Source: JBBSHJ01 sp038253135
Lineage (GTDB): Bacteria > Actinomycetota > Actinomycetes > Mycobacteriales > QHCD01
Direction: 5' to 3'
Length of the DNA stretch: 28,612 nucleotides
Assembly: GCA_038253135.1 (NCBI GenBank)
Contig: JBBSHJ010000038.1
Location: forward strand, 1-28,612
The notes beneath the pieces were generated by a model. That model saw only the letters and a program-made list of their open reading frames with translations, made no database searches and was not told where the DNA came from. Below, piece after piece: positions 23,516 through 28,612 of this stretch. The translations under genes were made by a program, and so were the position numbers. Every line of letters begins with the position of its first letter. Within the stretch, counting starts at the first letter, position 1.

Positions 23516-23561
23516 ACTTTTGGCGGATATGCGTCGGGTACGACGCACCACCGCCAAAAGT
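23516..23561. repeat. 46-bp nested palindromic repeat, copy 2
   Basis: Outer arms ACTTTTGGCGG (23516-23526) and CCGCCAAAAGT (23551-23561), extendable by one pair (C/G) on the outside, enclose a 24-nt core with an inner perfect stem TGCGTCG / CGACGCA. Length, arms and core (CGTCGG-G-TACGACGCAC) match copy 1 at 6309-6354; the two differ mainly at the junctions between outer and inner stems. It lies between two plus-strand genes, ten bases after one stop and 24 bases before the next start. Confidence 0.85.
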
Positions 23562-23585
23562 GCACGGGTTGGGGCGCCGGCGCTG

Positions 23586-24728
23586 ATGCGGGTCGGCGTC
23601 CTCCTCGAGCAGCTCCTGGCCGACTCGCCCGGGGGCACCGGCCGCTACAGCCGCGACCTCGCCCGGGCGCTCGGCGAGGCCGCGCCGGCCGGATCGACGG
23701 TCGCCGGCTACACCGCCTGGCACCGCGACGTAGCCCGGGCCGGGGTCCCGGGCGTGCTCGGCCCGCGCCGGCTCGCGCTGCCCCGGCGGCCACTGATCGC
23801 GGCCTGGGAGCGCGGGCTGGGCCCGGCGCCGTACGACGCCGACCTCGTGCACGCGCCGACGCCGCTGGCGCCCCCACGCCGCGGCCGGCCGCTGATCGTC
23901 ACCGTGCACGACACCGTGCCGTGGACCCACCCCGAGACGCTGACACCCCGCGGCGCCGCATGGCACCGGCACGCGGTGTCGGCCGCTGCCGGTGCGGCCG
24001 ACCGCATCGTCGTACCGACGGCCGCCGTGGCCACCGAGCTCGCCGACCTGCTGCCGGGCCTGCCGCCGGAGCGGGTCGTCGTCATCCCGCCCGGGCCGAC
24101 CCCGGACCTCGGGCTCCCGGTCGACGCCGTCGCGCGCGCCGAGCGGCTGGCCTTGCCGCCGCACTACTACCTCTCGCCCTCGACCCTCGAGCCGCGCAAG
24201 GGTCTCGACATCCTGATCGACGCGCTGGCGATGTGCGACCCCGACGGCCCGCCGCTGCTGGTCACCGGCTACGCCGGCTGGGGCGGCGTCGATGTGGCCG
24301 CGCTCGCTCGGGACGCGGGCCTGGCCGACGGACGCGTCCGGCCGCTCGGCCCGCTCGCCGACGCCGACCTCGCGGTCGCGATCGACCGGGCGACCGCGGT
24401 CGTCGTGCCGAGCCGCGCCGAGGGCTTCGGACTGCCGGTGCTGGAGGCGATGGCCGCCGGGACACCGGTCGTGTCATCGGACGTGCCGGCGCTCGTCGAG
24501 GTCGGCGGCGGGGCGACGCGGATCGACCCACGCGAGGACGCCGGCGCGCTCGCCGATGCGTTGGCCGCGCTGGCCGGCCCGGGCGGCGCCGCCGAACGGG
24601 CGCGGCTGCGCACCGCCGGTCTGGCGCGCGCCGCGTCGTACCGCTGGAGCAACGCGGCGAAACGCCTCTGGCACGTGTACGCCGAGGTCGTGGTGAGCTC
24701 CGGGCGGCGGCGTAGGGTGAGGCCTTGA
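23586..24728 (+). CDS. Glycosyltransferase family 4 protein (mannosyltransferase-like)
   Basis: A 380-aa GT-B enzyme of the GT4 group. GGTGRYSRDLARALGE lies in the N-terminal domain, VTVHDTVPWTHPETLTPRGA is the typical central segment, LSPSTLEPRKGLDILIDAL opens the donor domain, and SRAEGFGLPVLEAMAAGTPV with E-x7-E (EGFGLPVLE) is the donor-binding loop. The motifs LEPRKG and SDVPALVEVGG are shared with the next gene but one step apart in sequence, so the two are likely paralogues from an old duplication. No good Shine-Dalgarno sequence precedes ATG 23586, which follows the palindromic repeat by 24 bases. Confidence 0.88.
   Translation: MRVGVLLEQLLADSPGGTGRYSRDLARALGEAAPAGSTVAGYTAWHRDVARAGVPGVLGPRRLALPRRPLIAAWERGLGPAPYDADLVHAPTPLAPPRRGRPLIVTVHDTVPWTHPETLTPRGAAWHRHAVSAAAGAADRIVVPTAAVATELADLLPGLPPERVVVIPPGPTPDLGLPVDAVARAERLALPPHYYLSPSTLEPRKGLDILIDALAMCDPDGPPLLVTGYAGWGGVDVAALARDAGLADGRVRPLGPLADADLAVAIDRATAVVVPSRAEGFGLPVLEAMAAGTPVVSSDVPALVEVGGGATRIDPREDAGALADALAALAGPGGAAERARLRTAGLARAASYRWSNAAKRLWHVYAEVVVSSGRRRRVRP
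24713..24718 (+). promoter_or_regulatory. Candidate -10 box upstream of the second GT4/WbbL pair
   Basis: TAGGGT, fitting TAnnnT, lies at the very end of the preceding glycosyltransferase gene. Transcription from it would give a ~195-base leader containing three 13-bp tandem repeats before the next gene. Confidence 0.3.
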
Positions 24729-24843
24729 ACGGATGACCCGCACCGATGACGCAGCGCCGCGCCGGGTGGTGGTCGGCACGAGCTACGGCGCGGTGACAAC
24801 GACGGAGCGCGCGGGCGCGGCACAATCGATGGTCGCCGGACGT

Positions 24844-24882
24844 GTTGACCGTACGAGTTGACCGTACGAGTTGACCGTATGA
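24844..24882. repeat. Three tandem 13-bp repeats (GTTGACCGTACGA)
   Basis: GTTGACCGTACGA occurs twice in direct succession (24844-24856, 24857-24869), and a third copy (24870-24882) has one change, TATGA for TACGA. The array lies in the 192-bp leader of the following glycosyltransferase gene. Each unit holds a TTGACC word like a -35 box. It may be a regulator-binding array or a slippage product. Confidence 0.9.
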
Positions 24883-24920
24883 GTGGACACACACGCACTC
24901 GCTGGGAGGCTGACCACCAA

Positions 24921-26054
24921 GTGTCAGGTACGACGCCCCGCGTTCTGATCGATGCCACGGCCGTCCCGGCGGACCGCGGCGGAGTGGGGAGATACGTCGA
25001 CGGACTGGTGTCCGCGCTCGGCGTGATCGATGCCAAGATCGCCATCACCTGCCAGCGCTCGGATTCCGAGCGGTACGGCCGGATGGCGCCGTCGGCCGAT
25101 GTGATCGCCGGGCCCGCGGCCATCGCGCACCGGCCGGCCCGCCTGGCCTGGGAGCAGACCGGTCTACCGCTGGTCGCCTCGCAGGTCAACGCCGAGGTCG
25201 TGCACTCCCCGCACTACACGATGCCGCTGCGCTCGCCGTGCCCGGTCGTCGTGACCATCCACGACGTCACGTTCTTCACCCAGCCGGAAATGCAGACGTC
25301 GGTCAAGGGGCCGTTCTTCCGCTCGGCGATCAAGACCGCGCTGCACCGCGCGACCCGCACCATCGCGCCGTCCAAGGCGACCCGCGACGAGCTGGTCCGT
25401 GTGCTCGAGGCCGATCCCACTCGCATCGACGTCGCCTATCACGGCGTCGACCGCACCGTCTTCCACGTGCCGTCGGACGAGGAGAAGCAGCGGGTGCAGG
25501 CCCGGCTCGGGCTGCGCGGCCGGCCCTACGTCGCGTTCCTTTCCACGCTGGAGCCGCGCAAGAACGTACCCGGCCTGATCCGCGGCTGGGTCAAGGCCGT
25601 CGGCGACATGGACGAGCCGCCGGCACTCGTGCTGGCCGGGAGCACCGGCTGGGACGACACGATCGACCAGGCGGTCGCCGAGGTGCCGCCGCACCTGCGG
25701 GTGCTGCGCCCGGGTTTCCTGCGGTTCGCCGACCTGCGCGGCTACCTCGGCGGCGCGGTGATCGTGGCCTATCCGAGCCACGGCGAGGGCTTCGGCCTGC
25801 CGGTGCTCGAGGCGATGGCCTGCGGTTCGCCGGTTCTGACCACGCCGCGGCTCTCGCTGCCGGAGGTCGGTGGCGACGCGGTGGCCTACACGGAGTCCGA
25901 TCCCGACTCGATCGCGACCAACCTGGCCGCGCTCCTCGATGACGAACCGCGCCGGATCGAGCTCGCCCAGGCCGCGGTGGCCCGCGCGTCGGAGTTCACC
26001 TGGGCCTCCAGCGCCGAGGCGCACCTGGCGGCCTACTCCCGGGCGGCCGGTTGA
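24921..26054 (+). CDS. Glycosyltransferase family 4 protein
   Basis: A 377-aa GT4 enzyme. RVLIDATAVPADRGGVGRYV is the N-terminal glycine-rich motif; VVHSPHYTMPL, TIHDVTFFTQPE, VAFLSTLEPRKNVPGLIRGW (donor domain), LRVLRPGFLRFADLRGYLGG and YPSHGEGFGLPVLEAMACGS (E-x7-E) follow. It resembles O-antigen/mannan mannosyltransferases, but the donor is not certain. GTG 24921 gives the family N-terminus and has GGGAGG at 24904-24909; ATG 24879, within the tandem repeats, would add an unrelated 14-residue leader. It is followed after 13 bases by the GT2 gene. Confidence 0.9.
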   Translation: MSGTTPRVLIDATAVPADRGGVGRYVDGLVSALGVIDAKIAITCQRSDSERYGRMAPSADVIAGPAAIAHRPARLAWEQTGLPLVASQVNAEVVHSPHYTMPLRSPCPVVVTIHDVTFFTQPEMQTSVKGPFFRSAIKTALHRATRTIAPSKATRDELVRVLEADPTRIDVAYHGVDRTVFHVPSDEEKQRVQARLGLRGRPYVAFLSTLEPRKNVPGLIRGWVKAVGDMDEPPALVLAGSTGWDDTIDQAVAEVPPHLRVLRPGFLRFADLRGYLGGAVIVAYPSHGEGFGLPVLEAMACGSPVLTTPRLSLPEVGGDAVAYTESDPDSIATNLAALLDDEPRRIELAQAAVARASEFTWASSAEAHLAAYSRAAG

Positions 26055-26067
26055 AGCCGGTACGCCG

Positions 26068-26991
26068 GTGAGCGACTCCGCAGCCCAGGGCGCCGAGCCC
26101 GACCTGGTCACGGTCGTCGTCGTCACCTACTCGCCCGGCGAGCACCTGAGCCGATTCCTGTCCACGCTGCGCTCGGCGACCAACCGCCCGTTGCGGATCG
26201 TCCTGGCCGACAACGGCTCGACGGACGGCGTACCGGAGGCGACGGCCGCGGCCGCCGACGACGTGGCCTTCCTGCCCACAGGCGGCAACCTCGGCTACGG
26301 CCTCGGCGCCAACGTCGGCGCCCGCGAGGCCGCCACGGGCTGGCTGGTCGTCGCCAACCCGGACGTCGCCTGGAAACCGGGCGCGCTGGACACGCTGATC
26401 GCGGCGGCCGACCGCTGGCCGCGCGGCGCCGCCTTCGGCCCGGCGCTGCTCACCGAGGACGGCTCGTTGTATCCGTCGGCGCGGGCGCTGCCGTCCCTGG
26501 GCCGCGGCACGGGGCACGCGCTGCTCGGCTGGTGGTGGCCGACGAACCCCTGGACGCGGGCCTACCGGCATGAGTCCGGTACGCCGGTGGAGGGGCCGGT
26601 CGGCTGGCTGTCCGGATCGTGCCTGCTGCTGCGCCGCGACGCCTTCGCGTCCGTAAACGGCTTCGACCCGTCGTACTTCATGTACTTCGAGGATCTCGAC
26701 CTGTGCGAGCGGCTCGAGCGGGCCGGCTGGCTGTGCGTCTATGTGCCCTCGGCGGTCTGCGGGCACGAGGGCGGCCACGCCACGGCGAAGGTCAGCCACC
26801 TGATGGTGGCCGAGCACCACCGCAGCGCCTACCGCTACCTGTCCCGCAAGTACCCGGGCCGGCGTGGGCTGCCGGTCCGGGTCCTGCTGCGGCTGGGCCT
26901 GCTCGCCCGGCGCTACGCGTCGTACGGCGTCGGCAGCCTCCGCGAGGGCGCCCGGCCGACCCGCGAGGCCGACGTACTCGACGACGTCTGA
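26068..26991 (+). CDS. wbbL: GT2 family rhamnosyltransferase, WbbL-like
   Basis: A 307-aa GT-A fold enzyme. VTVVVVTYSPGEHLSRFL starts the nucleotide-binding domain, VLADNGSTDG (46-54) is the GT2 loop, GGNLGYGLGANVGAREA and VVANPDVAW (94-102, the DxD-like metal site) follow, then GPVGWLSGSCLLLRRDAF, FDPSYFMYFEDLDLCERLER with the catalytic-base acidic pair, and a basic C-terminus. This set is typical of WbbL, which adds L-rhamnose to GlcNAc-PP-decaprenol to start the arabinogalactan linkage unit in mycobacteria. The dTDP-rhamnose for it would come from RmlD, and in the reference order wbbL1 is next to rmlD; here about 13 kb lies between them. A role in another rhamnose-containing glycan is possible. 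GTG start. Confidence 0.85.
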   Translation: MSDSAAQGAEPDLVTVVVVTYSPGEHLSRFLSTLRSATNRPLRIVLADNGSTDGVPEATAAAADDVAFLPTGGNLGYGLGANVGAREAATGWLVVANPDVAWKPGALDTLIAAADRWPRGAAFGPALLTEDGSLYPSARALPSLGRGTGHALLGWWWPTNPWTRAYRHESGTPVEGPVGWLSGSCLLLRRDAFASVNGFDPSYFMYFEDLDLCERLERAGWLCVYVPSAVCGHEGGHATAKVSHLMVAEHHRSAYRYLSRKYPGRRGLPVRVLLRLGLLARRYASYGVGSLREGARPTREADVLDDV

Positions 26992-27110
26992 ATCAACCGG
27001 CTGATACTTGTCCCGCGAGCCGGGGGCGACCTCCTTGCGGCATGAAACGGTGCGCGGCGTCGACTCCGCCGGACCACGGCGTACCGCCGACTCCAACAGA
27101 CCACGGCGCA

Positions 27111-27170
27111 CCGCCGACTCGCTACTTGTGTCGTCCCGTCAGATGCCAGCCAGATGTGGCAAGTCGGCGA
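27111..27170. repeat. Imperfect palindromic repeat, second family, copy 1
   Basis: Left arm CCGCCGACTCGCTACTTG (27111-27128) pairs with GATGTGGCAAGTCGGCGA (27153-27170) with a few mismatches. The core (GTCGTCCCGTCAGATGCCAG and following bases) is identical to that of copy 2 apart from one base at its left edge. About 36 bases separate the copies. Confidence 0.75.
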
Positions 27171-27205
27171 GGCCAGGGACCACGGCTATGGAGACCGCCG
27201 GCGTA

Positions 27206-27266
27206 CCGCCGAGTTGCCACTTGTGGTCGTCCCGTCAGATGCCAGCCAGATGTGGCAAGTCGGCGG
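27206..27266. repeat. Imperfect palindromic repeat, second family, copy 2
   Basis: Left arm CCGCCGAGTTGCCACTTG (27206-27223) pairs almost fully with GATGTGGCAAGTCGGCGG (27249-27266), around the core GTCGTCCCGTCAGATGCCAG. The 44-bp stretch from the core through the right arm is essentially the same as in copy 1. A new RNA made from here would fold into a long hairpin. Confidence 0.78.
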
Positions 27267-27305
27267 GGCCCGGGACCGGGCGCGCCGCGCGGACCCGGCC
27301 CCTGG

Positions 27306-27314
27306 TTATCCACA
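27306..27314 (+). promoter_or_regulatory. Single consensus DnaA-box sequence
   Basis: TTATCCACA matches the bacterial DnaA box consensus exactly. It is isolated, with no cluster of boxes or AT-rich unwinding region, so it is not an origin. It might titrate DnaA or be chance. Confidence 0.3.
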
Positions 27315-27354
27315 GCTCGCCCGGCAGGCGGTAGGACGCCGCCGCGTGCTCAGG

Positions 27355-27360
27355 TAGGGT
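27355..27360 (+). promoter_or_regulatory. Candidate -10 box for the lipoprotein gene
   Basis: TAGGGT, the same hexamer as at 24713, lies 68 bases before the lipoprotein GTG. A purine-rich GAGGGGGTGG just ahead of the start (about 27412-27421) serves as Shine-Dalgarno sequence. Confidence 0.35.
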
Positions 27361-27428
27361 CCGCCAAGGCCGCAGCCCGCAGTGCGGCCGTACGACGTGC
27401 CCGCGCAGGCTGAGGGGGTGGTGAGACC

Positions 27429-28112
27429 GTGAGTCGAGGACTGGGCATGACCGCCACGATCGTCGCAGTCTCCGGCACGCTGCTCGCCGGCTGCTCCGGC
27501 ACCGATCACACCAAGGATCCACTTCCGCCCGAATCGTCACAGTCCAGCAGCTCCTCCGCGCCGACGCGTTCCGCCCCGACCAGCACCGCCGGCAAGGCCT
27601 CGAGAGTGACGAGCAGCCCGGCCCGGTCGACCACGCCAACGTCGACCAGACCAAGGAGCTCGTCTGAGCCGTCGCCGTCTCAGTCGCGGAGTAAATCGCC
27701 GGGGCTCTCGGCGGCGGAGAAGAATGCGATCACCAAGGCGTATATGCATGGGGTGAGGGTGTATGAGATGGCTGCACGCAACCCCGGCAAGGACTGGCAT
27801 TTGGCGCTCGAGAAGATCTACGTACGTACCGGCGCCGCAAATCAGTTGAAGAACCTTGCGCTAATTCACCAGGCGGGCGAGGTCGCATACGGAAATACAC
27901 GGATCAGGGTTATCAGTGTTTCGCCAAATGGCGCAGCCAAGGCGACCGTACGTGCCTGTACAGATAGCTCGCATACCGGGTTGAAGGACGCGAAAACGGG
28001 CGAAGTTCGCTCTCGGGGGCGGACAGGGGTCCCAGTCTCCACTTTGATGGTCAGGGTGAATGGAATCTGGAAAAGTGGCGGTGGCGTTGTCGGAACAGCT
28101 GGAACATGCTGA
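27429..28112 (+). CDS. Putative lipoprotein with Ser/Thr/Pro-rich linker
   Basis: A 227-aa protein with a lipoprotein signal peptide: basic start, hydrophobic stretch, and lipobox LAGC at 19-22, so C22 would be lipidated and the protein anchored on the outer face of the membrane. Residues 23-90 are a Ser/Thr/Pro/Arg linker through the wall; 91-227 is a small alpha+beta domain (LSAAEKNAITKAYMHGVRVY ... VSTLMVRVNGIWKSGGGVVG) that may be NTF2/SnoaL-like, a tentative guess. GTG 27429 has a GAGGGGGTGG site. From about 27700 codons ending in A/T are far more common than in neighbours (for example CTAATTCACCAG), a sign of different origin. Its end overlaps the next start by seven bases (ATGCTGA), so they are co-translated. 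Confidence 0.75.
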   Translation: MSRGLGMTATIVAVSGTLLAGCSGTDHTKDPLPPESSQSSSSSAPTRSAPTSTAGKASRVTSSPARSTTPTSTRPRSSSEPSPSQSRSKSPGLSAAEKNAITKAYMHGVRVYEMAARNPGKDWHLALEKIYVRTGAANQLKNLALIHQAGEVAYGNTRIRVISVSPNGAAKATVRACTDSSHTGLKDAKTGEVRSRGRTGVPVSTLMVRVNGIWKSGGGVVGTAGTC

Positions 28113-28612
28113 GCCGCCGCACGTGGGCGAGTCTTGCCATTGGCGTGGCAATCAGCCTCATTCTGTCCGGGTCGGCATCCGCCGGCATAGTGATTTCCGA
28201 CGACCCTTACTCCGTTGGTAGAGGCGGACGTGACGTCGGGACGTTAACGACCTACGGGTTCCTGCCCAACCCGACTATTGATACCCCGCGGGTCTATGAG
28301 CCTTATGGTGGGCGTGATCCGTGCTTGACGGATCCGGCGTTGACCGCGTGGGATGCGGCCGATCGTGGGCATTTGGAGCATCACACGACCGTGCACGCGA
28401 GTACCGCGGCGGCTGCGCCGGCGGACGGGAGCCAGGGCGTGACGACCGACGTGGCCGCGGCCCAGCCGGACCCCACCACCTACGTCGATCCCGCCGGGAC
28501 CGGCGGCACGGGAGCGGTCACGAGCACCGCACCGGCCGCGAACCTGCCGGCCGCGAACGCGCCAGCGGCGAACGCTCCAGCCGCGAACGCGCCAGCGGCG
28601 AACGCACCGGCG
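28106..28612 (+). CDS. Secreted protein with APAAN pentapeptide repeats, partial (runs off right edge)
   Basis: The frame begins with ATG in the last bases of the lipoprotein gene and is open to the window end (169 codons). MLSRRTWASLAIGVAISLIL followed by SGSASA is a standard signal peptide with cleavage after A26. The mature part has a Gly/Tyr/Pro-rich opening, a histidine cluster DRGHLEHHTTVH (possible metal site) after RDPCLTDPALTAWDA, an Ala/Thr/Pro linker and, from 28529, the repeat AP-AAN-(L/A)PAAN five times to the edge, encoded by 15-bp units. Repeats of this kind often span the cell wall. I recognise no family. Early codons are A/T-ended as in the upstream gene, while the repeat is GC-rich. 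Confidence 0.8.
   Translation, partial: MLSRRTWASLAIGVAISLILSGSASAGIVISDDPYSVGRGGRDVGTLTTYGFLPNPTIDTPRVYEPYGGRDPCLTDPALTAWDAADRGHLEHHTTVHASTAAAAPADGSQGVTTDVAAAQPDPTTYVDPAGTGGTGAVTSTAPAANLPAANAPAANAPAANAPAANAPA

Larger units (their letters stand above)
26992..27428. other. 437-bp non-coding region rich in repeats
   Basis: No believable gene lies between wbbL and the lipoprotein gene; frames that are open here translate the repeats. It holds the word GCG(T/C)ACCGCCGA(C/G)T three times (around 27078, 27107, 27201), two imperfect palindromes, a consensus DnaA-box sequence and a candidate -10 box. Confidence 0.6.

Noticed and set aside
24733..24861. 42-aa ORF (MTRTDDAAPRRVVVGTSYGA...) between two GT4 genes
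   Set aside because: No Shine-Dalgarno sequence, no family, and it ends inside the tandem repeats; more likely leader DNA.
27111..27266. CRISPR array
   Set aside because: Only two units, each an imperfect palindrome of about 60 bp, with no regular spacers and no cas genes.
27122..27313. Minus-strand ORF with a repeated peptide (ATSGWHLTGR twice)
   Set aside because: The peptide repeat is only the translation of the palindromic DNA repeats; there is no start signal and no family match.
27306..27314. Replication origin
   Set aside because: Only one DnaA box, no box cluster, no AT-rich region and no dnaA/dnaN nearby.

Overview
The window is high-GC DNA with GTG starts, leaderless-type promoters, two LytR-CpsA-Psr (LCP) proteins and a rhamnose/WbbL cell-wall locus, which points to an actinobacterium (Actinomycetota). 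Genus cannot be fixed from the sequence. The order purK, purE, acyl-CoA dehydrogenase ... TIGR03089-family protein, LCP, rmlD ... wbbL matches, from established knowledge, the Mycobacterium tuberculosis Rv3276c-Rv3265c neighbourhood (purK, purE, fadE25, Rv3268, Rv3267, rmlD, wbbL1). The backbone therefore looks like a conserved actinobacterial region that carries insertions.

Layout. 1-2114 (minus strand): the N-terminus of an ArsR-type regulator at the left edge, a doubtful 49-aa ORF, a phytanoyl-CoA-dioxygenase-like oxygenase with a lysine/alanine-rich tail, and a nucleoside phosphorylase. 2321-6296 (plus): purK, a YciI-like remnant on the opposite strand, purE, an acyl-CoA dehydrogenase and a coupled short-chain dehydrogenase. 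6354-11871 (minus): a probable operon read from right to left: two LCP ligases, a TIGR03089 protein and both subunits of a 3-oxoacid CoA-transferase. 12092-12991 (plus): rmlD.

13002-26991 is a glycan assembly and export island. On the minus strand are a GT4 glycosyltransferase, an unassigned protein and a coiled-coil methyltransferase. On the plus strand are Wzm and Wzt (Wzt with a glycan-binding C-terminal domain), two glycosyltransferases, a methyltransferase with an inserted beta-sandwich, two more GT4 enzymes and a WbbL-like GT2 rhamnosyltransferase. 26992-27428 is non-coding and rich in palindromic repeats. 27429-28612 encodes a lipoprotein and an overlapping secreted protein that runs off the right edge into APAAN pentapeptide repeats. 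This last part uses visibly more A/T-ending codons than the rest.

How the parts may fit: RmlD makes dTDP-L-rhamnose; WbbL and the GT4 enzymes build a lipid-linked glycan on the inner face of the membrane; a methyltransferase may cap the chain; Wzt_C would recognise the finished chain and Wzm/Wzt export it; LCP proteins would attach it to peptidoglycan. The cap-and-ruler reading, by analogy to E. coli WbdD/Wzt, is inference and is the most interesting hypothesis here. A second notable signal is a 46-bp nested palindrome present twice, at 6309-6354 and 23516-23561, whose polarity does not fit a rho-independent terminator.
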